64,000 nucleotides of DNA from Symbiodinium natans (lineage: Eukaryota; Sar; Dinophyceae; Suessiales; Symbiodiniaceae). Under the pieces are notes generated by a model that was not told where the DNA came from, did not search any database, and saw nothing but the letters and a program-made list of their open reading frames with translations. Both the position numbers and the translations under genes were made by a program. This document shows, one piece after another, positions 17,923 through 27,255 of the stretch. The stretch is from positions 1 to 64,000 of the forward strand of contig CAJNDS010001180.1 in assembly GCA_905221605.1 (NCBI GenBank), written 5' to 3'. The stretch's first letter is position 1. Every line of letters starts with the position of its first letter.

Positions 17923-20199
17923 ATGGGAAGGTGTAGGGCTCCACGGGAGGCCTCTAGGGGGCTGGCACGTTTGCGGGTTAGTCGGGCGGTGCGTCGGGGT
18001 AGACAGGCGGGAGGCTTCATGCGGAGGATGCGGGAGAAACATGCTCGACTTCGACGGTGTAATACAAGCATACGTATGGCAACATGGAACACGAGAGGGT
18101 TAGGGGTAACAGGGGGCGGGACGGACCAAGAGCTCAAAGTCAAGGTACTGCTCACTCGAATGACGGAGCAGCAATGGGACATTGTTTGTCTTACGGATTT
18201 GCAGTTTCCGGAGGATGGGATACGTGAGTACCATTTTGGGGGACGGGAATGGTTTCTGTTGGTGCGGGGAATGGTGGGCTTCTTGCTGTCGGATGTGTGG
18301 TATGATTGGTGGGAACGGGGCGGAGGGGTGGTGTACCAGCGGCGGGCAAGGGCAGCGGCCATTAGCATTCCCAGACGGGGCTGGCGTAGGGGTCTCTGGA
18401 TTTGCTCGGTGTATGCACCCACAAGCGCGTCGGGAGTTCGGGAGCGGACAGCGTTGAGACAGGAGGTGTCTGTTTTGGTGGAGGCGGCTCCTCCTACAAC
18501 CATGGTCATCATAGCAGGAGACCTCAACGCCGAAATGGGCAACAGCGTGGATGTGAGTAGGTCGGGACACACTATCATGGGCCCGTTCGCGGGGCCAAAG
18601 GTCACCAAGCCGGGGGCAGAGTGGCGGGATTGGTGTGAGCGAAACAGTTTCCGGGAGGCGGGCAGTCGTTTCAAGCAGAGGCGCCGCTGCACATGGCGGC
18701 ACCCACGGTACCGCTCGGATCATGAACTCGACCATTTTCTGGTTAGGGAGCAAGACTTGTGGCATCTTCAGTCATGTCGCATCCTGTATGATGGTCCGAG
18801 TGTTAAGGGCTCATGGACGGACTACACGGATCATAATCCGGTTGAATGCGTGCTACGGGTGGGGAAGTGGTGGAGGCCTAAGAAGGGCCGAAGGGCCTCC
18901 AAACAGAACCCGGACTTAGCAAAGCTGCGCGGATCAGGGGGGCAGGCAAAGGAGCTTAGGGAACGCTGGCAGGGTTTGGTGGAAAGTCGTCTCAGGGACC
19001 TGAGACAGGAATTGGATGGCAACGTTGATGAGACGCATAAGTGGGAAAGAGTGTGTGAGGTCTGTCGTGGGGTAGCCTTGGAGGTGTGCGGAGTGGTAAA
19101 AGATGCAGGGGGGTCGCCGTGGCTGCAGCTGCATGCCAAGGAGCTGCAGGAGCTGGGCGAGGGAATAAGGGAGGCGCAGTTAAGGGACGCAGCGGCGGGG
19201 GAACAAGAGGATGTCGCGGTGCGGGCCAGATTCCGGAGGCGGTTGCATGAGGCTAGGAGATGCAAGAGACTGTGTGTGCGCGGGTGGAAGGAGGACTGGT
19301 TGAGAGAACGGGCGCAGGAAGCCGATGCACTGATAGGGAAGCCGGAGGCCCACGGAGTGTTTAAAATTGTCAAACAACTGCTGGCGGCCATAAAGGGGGA
19401 CAGACGGGGTGGGGGGCGGGTCCGGAGTTCGGGCAAGGAAGAGCTGGAAGCATGGAAGGACCACTTCGAGGCTATACAAAAGGGGCGTGGTCAGGTCACA
19501 GAATCGGTGTGGGGGGACGTCGAGGATAGGCCCGAGGAACCGGGACTGGCGGATTTCCCCACATGGGAAGAAATGCTGAGGGCCATTCGGGACATGAAAT
19601 ATGGGAAGGCCGGAGGGGTGGACGGAATGGTGGCAGAATACTTCAAGTGGGCGGGTAGGGAACTGCACGACCGGCTGTTTGAGTTTCTCACGTTTTCGTG
19701 GCGCTCCGCCACGCGGGCGGACGCGGGACGGGAAGCGGAATTGTGGCCGGAGGCATGGCGAATCGGTATAGTGGTACCAATTTGGAAACGAAAGGGTAAC
19801 TGGAAGGATAAGAATTCGTGGAGGGGCATCACACTACTGTCTGTGGGTTCCAAAGTTTTAGCGCGCATTTGCGCTCACCGCCTGGCCAGATGGACCCAGC
19901 CGTGGTTAAATGCACTGCAGTTCGGGTTTAGACCTGGAAGCGGGGTAGACGATATACAGCAAATAACAAGGGGGGTTCTGGAAGAAGCTGCGCACTCCGC
20001 GCACGATCGCGTGTACCTTTTCCGCTTTTATGATCTAGAAAAAGCCTACCCTAAAGTGGCACGAGGTGCCTTATGGAAGGCGCTGGAGAAGAAGGGCTGT
20101 CCAATGTCTTTTTTGCGAGTATTACGGGGGATCCATGAAGATCCAAAGTGCAAAGTCAGACATCAGGGGCGTTTGTCATCTACTTTTGTGCCGGTTTAG
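17923..20199 (+). CDS. LINE endonuclease and N-terminal reverse transcriptase, broken
   Basis: Open from 17872; ATG at 17923, 18019 or 18076 could be the start and I give the first. Residues are numbered from the codon at 17872. The APE-type endonuclease has GDLNAEMG at about 216-223, TWR at 274-276, ELDHF near 285-289 and TDHNP near 319-323, the usual catalytic blocks for nicking target DNA. RT begins near residue 628 (AWRIGIVVPIWKRKG), with FGFRPGSGVDD at 684 and YDLEKAYPKV around D721, the first catalytic Asp. The frame ends in TAG just after FVPV, where RTs normally continue with a GLRQGCP-like block. That block is missing, so this copy is probably inactive. Confidence 0.85.
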   Translation: MGRCRAPREASRGLARLRVSRAVRRGRQAGGFMRRMREKHARLRRCNTSIRMATWNTRGLGVTGGGTDQELKVKVLLTRMTEQQWDIVCLTDLQFPEDGIREYHFGGREWFLLVRGMVGFLLSDVWYDWWERGGGVVYQRRARAAAISIPRRGWRRGLWICSVYAPTSASGVRERTALRQEVSVLVEAAPPTTMVIIAGDLNAEMGNSVDVSRSGHTIMGPFAGPKVTKPGAEWRDWCERNSFREAGSRFKQRRRCTWRHPRYRSDHELDHFLVREQDLWHLQSCRILYDGPSVKGSWTDYTDHNPVECVLRVGKWWRPKKGRRASKQNPDLAKLRGSGGQAKELRERWQGLVESRLRDLRQELDGNVDETHKWERVCEVCRGVALEVCGVVKDAGGSPWLQLHAKELQELGEGIREAQLRDAAAGEQEDVAVRARFRRRLHEARRCKRLCVRGWKEDWLRERAQEADALIGKPEAHGVFKIVKQLLAAIKGDRRGGGRVRSSGKEELEAWKDHFEAIQKGRGQVTESVWGDVEDRPEEPGLADFPTWEEMLRAIRDMKYGKAGGVDGMVAEYFKWAGRELHDRLFEFLTFSWRSATRADAGREAELWPEAWRIGIVVPIWKRKGNWKDKNSWRGITLLSVGSKVLARICAHRLARWTQPWLNALQFGFRPGSGVDDIQQITRGVLEEAAHSAHDRVYLFRFYDLEKAYPKVARGALWKALEKKGCPMSFLRVLRGIHEDPKCKVRHQGRLSSTFVPV

Positions 20200-22621
20200 G
20201 GCCAGACGGTCCCGAAGGGCAGAGCAGGAGGGACAGACGCCTGGGTTGAACTGGGTTTTCAAGGTGGACGGGAAGGTGGGCAAAAGGCGGCTGGACCGGA
20301 TCGAGGAGGGCCGAAACATCAAACGGGTCTGTCTGGGAGATTTTGCTTATGCAGATGACACGGGCATCATGGGGGAAGCGGCCGAGGTAAGGGGGGCGGA
20401 AAACGTACTTGTTCAGACAATACGGGATTTCGAGGGCAAAGTCAACCAGGAGAAAACAGAGGGCCTTCGAGTAATGAGGGAGGTGCGACCGGGCACGGAC
20501 GTACCTTGGCTAGGGGAAGCGGGGACGGTAAAGCACGTGGGGGCCATGTTGGCGGAACGGGCAGGGCATGCGGCGGAAACACACAGGCGGGCGCAAAAGG
20601 CGGCGGGGAAAGTGTCTGAGGTGTCCGGGGCTTGGCTCCGAGGGCGCACAAAACATTACGCCCGCACTGACATCAGCGTGTCTACGCGCATCAAGGTACT
20701 AAAGGCCGTCATAAAGGGTACCCTAATGAGCTTTGCGCGCACGCGCGCGTGGCAGACCAACCAGATCAAGCGCATGCAAGGGGTCATACACATAGCCATC
20801 CGGAGGTGTTTAGGCTATCGCCTTCGGGACCTGCGAAAAGCAGGTGTCACCAATGAAGTGTTGCGAAACCTGGCGCAGTGGGAAAAATTTGATACGGCAG
20901 TCCGGAGGGCCAGCCTCCTGTGGCTCGGACACGTGGCGCGTATGCCGGTTGAGGCTCCGCAAAAACAGGTCCTGTTCGGCTGGATTGATGGGCATGGCGC
21001 GAAGATGAGGTGCCCTTTTAAGCAGGCGCAGTGGCTAAACTCATGTCTGAGACACGCCGGGATCCCGGAAATGGACTGGTTCCGAAAAGCGCAAAATCGC
21101 AGTAAGTGGCGGGAGGAGGTGTATAGAGCTTTTCCAGTGGAGGTAGTGTTGCAGGGGCGGGAAAGAGATTTGGATAAGTGGCGGTTGGGGAGGCCGGTGC
21201 CTGCGTGGGCGACGGTGCAGGGTGAACCAGAGCCAGAACGGGAGCATGAGTGTAGCGAAGATGAGTTGGGGATCAGACTTAAGGGTCATGCGCCGGGACA
21301 CGAGACGCAGATGTACAAGAGTCAAAAACGCCGGAGGCGACTACGAACAGACCGCCGAGCTGGTCGGGGTCAGGGCCAGCCTACGTGTCCTGTGTGTCAG
21401 AAGCAGTTTGGAAAATTTAACCAACTGTCCTTTCACTACGAAGCCGAGCATGCCATATGTGATCCGACGCTCACTACTGTGCAGAGCTTCACGTGCCAAA
21501 CATGCCAAGAAACGTTTCGGCGGGCAGGGCAGTTAAAGAGTCACGTCTGTCCAGCTGTGGGAGTTCTAGAGCGCATGCGGACCGTGGATACGGTGGAAGA
21601 TTTTGTGGAGTGGGAGGACGCGGTCGCGCAGCCTCCATTGCCGCAGGAGTTGCATGTGTACACTGATGGGTCCGGGGGGTCAGAGGGAGGGACGTCGGCG
21701 GGATGGGGGGTAGCAGTGTTCGGAAGCCAACAGGGACAGGTGCAAACGGATATGTGGAGGGAAGCTGACCCGTGGTTGGCAGCCTTGTACGGTCCGGTGC
21801 TGACGCAAGTGTTTGATAAGTTGTGGCTAGGAGCAACCGAGCACACGAACAATACAGGCGAGCTATCGGCCATTGGCGAAGCGTGCAGATACCTGATAGA
21901 CCTCCATGAGCGGATGCCCTCAGAGTGGTCCAGAACTGTGTACTTGTACTATGATTCGGAATACGCGTATGGGGTGGCGACCAGACTCACGCGGGCTCAG
22001 GCCAATCAGGTTCTCGCAGAGACAGTGGCAGGATTGGTAAGTGCGGTGCGTCGCCTCTATGTGCTGCATTTCAAACATGTAAAAGGGCACAGTGCCAATC
22101 GGGGAAACGAGATAGCGGATGCACTGGCGCGACGCGGGGCCATGGGTCGCGTCTCTCCCCACTGCGCACGCTGGATCGAACAAGCCGTGCCAGCTCCGCC
22201 TGGCAAGCCGAGGGGGGCAGGGGGTGCCACAGCCTCCGGTAAAGCCAAACCAAAGGCCCGACCAAAACGCAAGCCTAGCGCAAAGCCTAAGGGGGGGGCA
22301 AAGCGGTCGTGGACAGGACACGAGGTTGGCACATGTAGGTCATGTTTGCGCGAGTTCCGTCTCGGGGATTTAGCGCAGCACGAGCCCGTTTGCAGAGGGG
22401 GGGGAGATGCTAACCTTCGATGCCGGTACTGCCAAAGTCAGTTCGGGAGCATAGGAGCTAGAAAAAACCATGAACGGTACTCGCACGCAAACGAGGCACT
22501 GCGGGATGGGGTTATCGGGAAGTTGTCAAAGCGCCGCACCGGCATCTCGGGTGGGGGTGGGGAGGGTTCCGGGCAGGGAGGGAACAGTCCGGGGGAGGGG
22601 GGGACTATGGGCTGCGGATGA
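20192..22621 (+). CDS. LINE reverse transcriptase C-terminal part, zinc fingers, RNase H
   Basis: This is the continuation in the next frame; the open frame extends back to 20066 but overlaps the other reading. FAYADDTG (Asp codons at 20354 and 20357) is the RT active site. Two C2H2-like fingers follow (CPVC...H near 21386-21460 and CQTC...H near 21490-21550). RNase H I carries D at 21665 (YTDGSG), E at 21860 (NTGELSAIGEA), D at 21953 (YYDSEYA) and D at 22118 (GNEIADALA), a full D-E-D-D set. A basic Lys/Pro linker leads to two more Cys/His clusters (CRSC...H...C near 22335-22395, CRYC...H...H near 22420-22490). Only the RT join is damaged. Confidence 0.85.
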   Translation, partial: RFRARRSRRAEQEGQTPGLNWVFKVDGKVGKRRLDRIEEGRNIKRVCLGDFAYADDTGIMGEAAEVRGAENVLVQTIRDFEGKVNQEKTEGLRVMREVRPGTDVPWLGEAGTVKHVGAMLAERAGHAAETHRRAQKAAGKVSEVSGAWLRGRTKHYARTDISVSTRIKVLKAVIKGTLMSFARTRAWQTNQIKRMQGVIHIAIRRCLGYRLRDLRKAGVTNEVLRNLAQWEKFDTAVRRASLLWLGHVARMPVEAPQKQVLFGWIDGHGAKMRCPFKQAQWLNSCLRHAGIPEMDWFRKAQNRSKWREEVYRAFPVEVVLQGRERDLDKWRLGRPVPAWATVQGEPEPEREHECSEDELGIRLKGHAPGHETQMYKSQKRRRRLRTDRRAGRGQGQPTCPVCQKQFGKFNQLSFHYEAEHAICDPTLTTVQSFTCQTCQETFRRAGQLKSHVCPAVGVLERMRTVDTVEDFVEWEDAVAQPPLPQELHVYTDGSGGSEGGTSAGWGVAVFGSQQGQVQTDMWREADPWLAALYGPVLTQVFDKLWLGATEHTNNTGELSAIGEACRYLIDLHERMPSEWSRTVYLYYDSEYAYGVATRLTRAQANQVLAETVAGLVSAVRRLYVLHFKHVKGHSANRGNEIADALARRGAMGRVSPHCARWIEQAVPAPPGKPRGAGGATASGKAKPKARPKRKPSAKPKGGAKRSWTGHEVGTCRSCLREFRLGDLAQHEPVCRGGGDANLRCRYCQSQFGSIGARKNHERYSHANEALRDGVIGKLSKRRTGISGGGGEGSGQGGNSPGEGGTMGCG

Positions 22622-23382
22622 TGTGTCTCTGCGCGGCAGCTTTTGGTGGTTCAAACAAGTGCCTCCTGACCTTGGCAATGGCCCCGCGCGATGGGGACCG
22701 GAAACGCAAGCTGGAAGACCTACAAGACCGAGTGGGCGAGCTCGCAGCAAGGCAGGAGGAGCACGGACAGAGGTTGGACAGGCTGGACCTGGCGCTGGAA
22801 CGGGAGGTGGCGTACCGCCATCTACGGGTGGAAGGGTCAAAAGGGCTGGAGGCCCTGTTCAAGCAGGTGGAGGATGGGGGTATGGACCGAGGGCAAATCC
22901 GGGCCAGGGCGGCGAGAGTTCTTGTGGAGGAGGCCCGGGAGGCGGTCGAAAGTCCGGCAGATGAGGCCCACCTTCAGGAGATCGCGCAAAGCCTTTCCAA
23001 CCGCAAAAGAGCATGCCCGACGGTGGAGGCACGGATGGCGGCGGCCCGAGCTTTCGAGACAGTCGAAAGCCAGGGCCTGGTGGAATGGGTACAACCGGGA
23101 AACAGGGGCAGTTTTTCGGTGCGGCTGGCGGCGGGAGAGCCTTCCAGGGTGGCTTTCGAGGGGGTGCGTAAAGAGCTCAACTGGGTCCTTTTCGTACTGG
23201 CACGGGCAAAAGTTGGGCCGGGTACGCAGATATACCCTGACAGGGGCCCGGCAACGCGGCGCATGGAAAGGGGTCGGGGCAAAGGCAATGGCAAAGGCAA
23301 GGGGGCAGGCGGGTCGGAGGGGCAACGCGGCGGGGGCAAAGGCGGGGCCAGAGGTGGTCGAGAGCGTGTGGGACGCGACTGA
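22618..23382 (+). CDS. LINE third ORF: coiled coil plus basic Gly/Lys tail
   Basis: Its first ATG (22618) overlaps the TGA of the previous ORF as ATGA; a second in-frame ATG at 22678 has better context (GGCAATGG). The protein of up to 254 residues has a charged Leu-containing heptad-like region (DGDRKRKLEDLQDRVGELAA and onward), an alpha/basic middle, and a C-terminal GKGNGKGKGAGG-type tail that would suit nucleic-acid binding. This resembles LINE ORF1 proteins in style, but ORF1 normally precedes the RT ORF. No homologue is claimed. Another open frame across 22691-23449 looks like a GC-rich shadow. Confidence 0.6.
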   Translation: MMCLCAAAFGGSNKCLLTLAMAPRDGDRKRKLEDLQDRVGELAARQEEHGQRLDRLDLALEREVAYRHLRVEGSKGLEALFKQVEDGGMDRGQIRARAARVLVEEAREAVESPADEAHLQEIAQSLSNRKRACPTVEARMAAARAFETVESQGLVEWVQPGNRGSFSVRLAAGEPSRVAFEGVRKELNWVLFVLARAKVGPGTQIYPDRGPATRRMERGRGKGNGKGKGAGGSEGQRGGGKGGARGGRERVGRD

Positions 23383-23862
23383 GGCAGGGCCGGGGGGGGG
23401 GGACGCTTTGCTTGTTAGGTTTGTTTCGCGGCGCGGCTTTGAGAGTTAGGTAGGGCCTCCCGGGGGAGATGGGATCCAGGGCTGGGTGGAGGAGGGGGGG
23501 GGTGGGTCTTGGAGGGTTCCTTCTTTCTTTCCTTTTGGGTTCTCGCTCTTTGGGGGAAGGCCATGAGCCGACCCCCGCAGTTGGGGCATTCCTATCGGGA
23601 AGCCCCGGATGTCTGGGCGTCACCTACGTGGTGGCGCCCGTATGTTGAGCGAGCTTTCCTTCCTTTTTTTTCCTTGACAGAGAGCCCTGATTTCGCCCTC
23701 TTACCTGCCTCTTAGCCCCTCCGGGGACCCCCGCGCAGTCCTATATGGAGGGCTCCTTTAATTTGCAACGCCTGGAGGCCGCCGCGCCCAACGCGGAGTT
23801 TACGCTACTTGGTCGGCTCGGGGGAGTAGGGGCTACCTTCGGCGCACTCTTCTTCTTCTTCT
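23383..23862 (+). other. LINE 3' untranslated region with (CTT)n tail
   Basis: G-rich and then mixed sequence without supported ORF, ending in CTCTTCTTCTTCTTC, a plausible LINE tail. Confidence 0.5.
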
Positions 23863-23873
23863 GATTTTATGTC

Positions 23874-23912
23874 TCCGCGAAAGGGCGCGAAAGGTGCGCG
23901 AAAGGCGCGGCG
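23874..23912. repeat. CGCGAAAGG microrepeat cluster 3
   Basis: CCGCGAAAGGGCGCGAAAGG and further copies directly follow the LINE tail. Cluster 1 precedes the satellite at 15.2 kb, so the satellite-LINE block is bounded on both sides by the same motif. Confidence 0.7.
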
Positions 23913-24319
23913 CTTGGTACTTTCCTGGGAGAAAGAATATCGGACAACCCCCATTTGAAGGAATAGTCCAACGAAACCGAAGATACCCTGCCGGATTTCG
24001 GCCTAAAGTCTTAAACAACTTCGATGACATCGAACATTGTGCTTTCTGTGCTTGATGAGAATGAAACGCTGCTATGGTTGAGCATGGCTGAGAGAGCCCT
24101 GTTCTGAACCGGACGTGATGAACAAGGCAGGCACTTCCTCTAAAATACAACGAATAAGGTGCCCCTTCTCAACAATAGTGAGAGAGGTGCTTTCTGATCA
24201 AAGTACGAGCGAACTTAAGATCTTTTTTTGGTGTCCTTTTGGCCAGGGTCGCTTTCAGTCTTGTCTCTAGGAGGACTTCCCCAAGATTGTTTTTGGCTTG
24301 TTCAGCCTTGAAGTCCTAG
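23913..24319. other. No recognisable gene
   Basis: Mixed sequence between the LINE and the next exon; only short ORFs. Confidence 0.4.
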
Positions 24320-24410
24320 GTATGATTGCGGCACAGACTGCTGGCTGATGATCGGGACGGAATGCGGCACAGAAGAGCCCACTTCCTGTGGCAGCAGCAT
24401 TTACTACAAG
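24320..24410 (+). CDS. DCW module, intact (YDCGTDCWL...CGSSIYYK)
   Basis: After AAGTCCTAG the frame reads YDCGTDCWLMIGTECG, TEEPTSCGSSIYYK. Acceptor context AG|G-TAT-GAT-TGC matches the other DCW exons (29322, 33405, 36032), all starting AG|G then YDC. TACTACAAG|GCC could be a GC donor; the homologue at 29412 has the same TACTACAAG|GCC. The frame stays open to about 24521. This copy has no intron between its halves, unlike those at 12.2 and 33.4 kb. Confidence 0.65.
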
Positions 24411-24658
24411 GCCTTTGCGCTGCTCGTGGCTTCTAGGGCTTATAGGGCTCAATCGATTCGAGGAGTGCCTCTTTCTTCGGTTTCAAGCGCGAAGCAAATC
24501 GGACTTTGAGAGCGAGAGAGGCAGAGAGAGCTCTGAACGGGACTTGGGGTGCGGAGAAGAAGAGCTCTTCTCAAAGTAGCACGAGGCATTCGTTTGCGGA
24601 GTCAACAAGTCAAGGCCTTTTTTCGCCAAAGAAAACTCGAGCGTGCTCCCCTGCCCAG

Positions 24659-24709
24659 TACAAGATCCAGACGGCGGGCCTGACCTCTTGTCCTACTGAT
24701 CTGACGCAG
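24659..24709 (+). CDS. Exon-like segment, YKIQTAGLTSCPTDLTQ
   Basis: Phase-0 segment after CTCCCCTGCCCAG, reading YKIQTAGLTSCPTDLTQ, with a possible GC donor (CAG|GCC) at 24710. A stop follows soon after. It may link the DCW module to the next domain. Weakly supported. Confidence 0.35.
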
Positions 24710-24873
24710 GCCCCTTGGTTTGATTAGCCAAGTTGAGTCTATAGCTTGGCATTTGCATGTCAAACAGATACTTCTTCCAGCTCTTTAGAGAATTTCCTCC
24801 TGAATCATGAATTTACACAACTTGTGGGCTCGGCTTGGTTTGCAATCACCCGGAGGTCCTGGCTGTCTTACAG

Positions 24874-24995
24874 GTTCAGATGGCACCGCTCAGGCTGACT
24901 CAAGCTCCCATCCCCTGAGACCCACCGTCCCACAATCGAAGGTCTTGAGCGAGGCCGGCTGCCAAGCAGCTGCCATAGCTCTTGGCCCCTGGGAT
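24874..24995 (+). CDS. Split domain, part 1 (KVLSEAGCQAAAIALGPWD)
   Basis: Starts after GGCTGTCTTACAG and reads SDGTAQADSS..., then SKVLSEAGCQAAAIALGPWD, with a GTCAAG donor at 24996 exactly after the Asp codon. The second copy at 30616-30698 reads KVLDETRCSAAATALGPWD and also ends after PWD (GCACCA there). The identical cut point in both copies is strong evidence for a real intron. Confidence 0.65.
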
Positions 24996-25401
24996 GTCAA
25001 GAAGCCTTTCAGTTCCATGCACCGATGCACCTCTCCTTGTGCAATCGCGGTCGTGTTTTTGCGAACGTGCTCGAAAACTACACGCTGGCAGTCCACACAT
25101 GTTCGATCGGCATGTCTTATCCTGTGGCTTTGCTGCCAATGCGGTGGCATGTCACGACTCACGTTTCGTGTGCGCTAACTTACATGGCAATCTAGATGGG
25201 AGCATCAGCTGGGTCTGGTGTTTTGTCTGGTCAACATGTAATCCCTCACCTGCAGCCTGCTTGAAAAAGATTGTATGCAGACATATAAATATATGTATAT
25301 ATATACACATATGCCTAGACGGCATCAGCATACCCAAGACCATTCATCCTAAGAGCCTTGAACTTTCAACGCCATTGCAAGGAAGGTCGTTGACGACGCA
25401 G

Positions 25402-25451
25402 GACGACACTGAATGGCCGAATGGTTGCTATGTGCACCTCGGCCACAACAG
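25402..25451 (+). CDS. Split domain, part 2 (DDTEWPNGCYVHL)
   Basis: After TGACGACGCAG the frame reads DDTEWPNGCYVHLGHN. The counterpart at 30931 reads NTPTWPNGCYKQL. The 3' end is not resolved: no GT donor gives the phase required by part 3, and the frame stays open into a C-rich tract. Position between parts 1 and 3 is the same in both domain copies. Confidence 0.55.
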
Positions 25452-25946
25452 AGGCTGCGGTTGCGCTGCGCATGGATCGCCTCAGTCCCTACCCGAAAAT
25501 GTCGCTTATCGCCCCCCCCCTCCCCCCCCGCGCCCCCCCCCACCCCCCCAACCCGCCCCCCACGGCTTTGTGAAATTACAGGTGTTTTTGTAAGGCAGGG
25601 TACACGCAGCACACCCTCGGAGTCTGGTAAGGAAGGACTCTGAGACCCTCGACTCCATGAGCTTTAAGCTGTAATATCAGACATTCTGGGAGAATGAACA
25701 GGCTTTATCTTTTTCTTCTTGTGGGGCTTCTGGTTCGACACTCCCACGCCTTCTAAACTAAAAGGGCAGGGTTTGCAACTCATCACAACTCCTTAAGGGG
25801 CTTGGGCTAATAGGGGTTTGCCACTCATCAGTCCTGCTAATACCTGCGGTTCGGCTCATTATCCCAGCGCGAGCTGAAGAGTCGACAACCCACTGCAACC
25901 CACCCCCCCAAACGCCAGCACCACCACACCGTTGGCCCTCGCCTAG

Positions 25947-26021
25947 GCTGGGCAACCAGGTTACCTTCAACGCCAACGCAGGCAAGGCGCAGGCGTCAGC
26001 CGCGCTCATGTGCGAGGCCAG
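25947..26021 (+). CDS. Split domain, part 3 (GNQVTFNANAGKAQASAALMCEA)
   Basis: After GCCTAG the exon begins with one base plus LGNQVTFNANAGKA, then QASAALMCEAS. The counterpart at 31387 begins with the same phase and reads ELYFNYNSGSANAEAQVVCEA. Shared features are FN-x-N-x-G-x-A and CEA. The donor is uncertain; GC at GAG|GCC is possible. Confidence 0.6.
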
Positions 26022-26672
26022 TGCTTCGAAGAGAATGAACATCCTGGATGGTCTCGGAGAGTTGCTTTGTGTCTGTGTATGTGCGTGCGCATAGTTCTTG
26101 CCTAGTTGCTGGAAGGTTGACACGTTGTAGGGGGGGGGGGGGGGGGATTGCAACCCGAAACCCTAAATCCAGAGAGCCGAACTGTGGGCCGCCGTGGGCA
26201 TGGCTCGGTCCGCAGGTGGGGATCATGGGCGGAGATCGCAAGACGAACACCACTGCACGGAAAGCCGAATTGACAAAGAGCTCCTCAAATGGGCTGTCAG
26301 CCCAGAGCACATTCATGATCAAGTTTCGGGAACAATGATTTTTTCTCAGTGTGCTGATTGCTGACACACCCAGTCTACAAAATTCTTTTGCCACCAGAAC
26401 GGTGGTGCCGGTCCGCAGCTGGAAATCGCCAGGCAACCTTAAGCCACATTGCCCCGCAAGCTTCTCAGACCGTTCTCGATTGCCTCAAAAGCGCCAGCAC
26501 AAGAAAGTCTCTCTGCGCGCATGCACGCATGTATGCACGCATGTATGCATGTCTACGCCAGCCTACCTGGAATGTAGTGGTGCTGGAAGGCAGCGAGTAA
26601 GCTTTTTATTTGATGTTTACAATGGAACGGGGATGACCAAGGGGCCGGGGGGCCCTGGGACTGATATGCCAG
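26022..26672. other. Intron or gap; poly-G and GCATGTAT minisatellite
   Basis: A 17-bp G run at 26130-26146 and a short (GCATGTAT)n tract at 26516-26555; no exon recognised. Confidence 0.4.
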
Positions 26673-26766
26673 GCTCCGGATCCGTTCGCCTCAACGACAA
26701 CGACTCAGGCAGGCTCTTGCTTGGCACTTGCGTGCGCGGCTACAAATGCAAACGCCTAATTTCTTA
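26673..26766 (+). CDS. Exon-like segment, SVRLNDNDSGR...GTCVRGYKC
   Basis: After GATATGCCAG the frame reads SGSVRLNDNDSGRLLLGTC and VRGYKCKR before a stop at 26764. RLNDNDSGR resembles RINDNNFPGR at 12.7 kb. The true 3' end is unknown; CAG|GCAGGC within it would be a GC donor. Confidence 0.35.
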
Positions 26767-26965
26767 AACCTGTAAAAGCCGGAGAATCCCTGAACCCTAA
26801 GCCAAACACTCCTTGCGTTTCATGCTTTATGGGGTGAAATTCTTCTAAAGGCAAGCACGCCGCCGGTAATCCTGGCTTTTTCATGCACAAAGAACATTCT
26901 ACGGTCTTGCAGAATTGCGGGGTGACGAGGTCGAAGAACTGAAGCCCCAAATTAGAGACCACGAT

Positions 26966-27255
26966 AGGGTTGAGGGTTTAGGGTTTAGGGTTTAGGGTTC
27001 AGCATACTCTAGGACTGTTGTGTTGCTGATGTATTGGCAAGGGCTTTGGTTCTTCGCTGGTGACTGTATGTAAGGCCAAGTTGAGGAACCCCCGAATCTG
27101 ATCTCCCACTAGTCCCAAAATGTCGTAACATGATGCCGCGCAACGTGTCTTAGCATAAAGCTGGGCAGGCTTTCTCCGAGAATGTCGTACAGTAGACCCC
27201 GCATTGCTGTGGCTAGTCGGGTCCCTAAACCCTAAACCCTAAGCCCTAAACCCTA
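26966..27255. repeat. Two telomeric blocks of opposite orientation
   Basis: TTTAGGG units at 26966-27000 and CCCTAAA/CCCTAAG at 27223-27255, with about 220 bp between. In an RNA the two would be complementary. Confidence 0.85.

Larger units (their letters stand above)
17281..23870 (+). mobile_element. LINE retrotransposon (APE, RT, zinc fingers, RNase H, extra 3' ORF)
   Basis: A non-LTR element: endonuclease and RT in 17923-20199, the rest of RT with zinc fingers and RNase H in 20192-22621, and a third ORF to 23382. No LTRs. Both ends are estimates. The 5' limit is placed where the satellite-like repeats stop, and 17281-17922 is G-rich with no supported ORF, probably a 5' UTR. The 3' limit is put after a (CTT)n tract at 23847-23862, since many LINEs end in simple repeats. 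No target-site duplication could be fixed. The element lies between Cys-rich exons at 14.7 and 24.3 kb on the same strand. Confidence 0.85.

Noticed and set aside
17826-18765. Long ORFs antisense to the LINE endonuclease
   Set aside because: Mirror images of a GC-rich coding strand. The sense frame has the APE motifs.
22691-23449. 252-residue frame overlapping the LINE third ORF
   Set aside because: Trp/Arg-rich composition typical of a shifted GC-rich frame. The other frame has a plausible coiled coil and basic tail.
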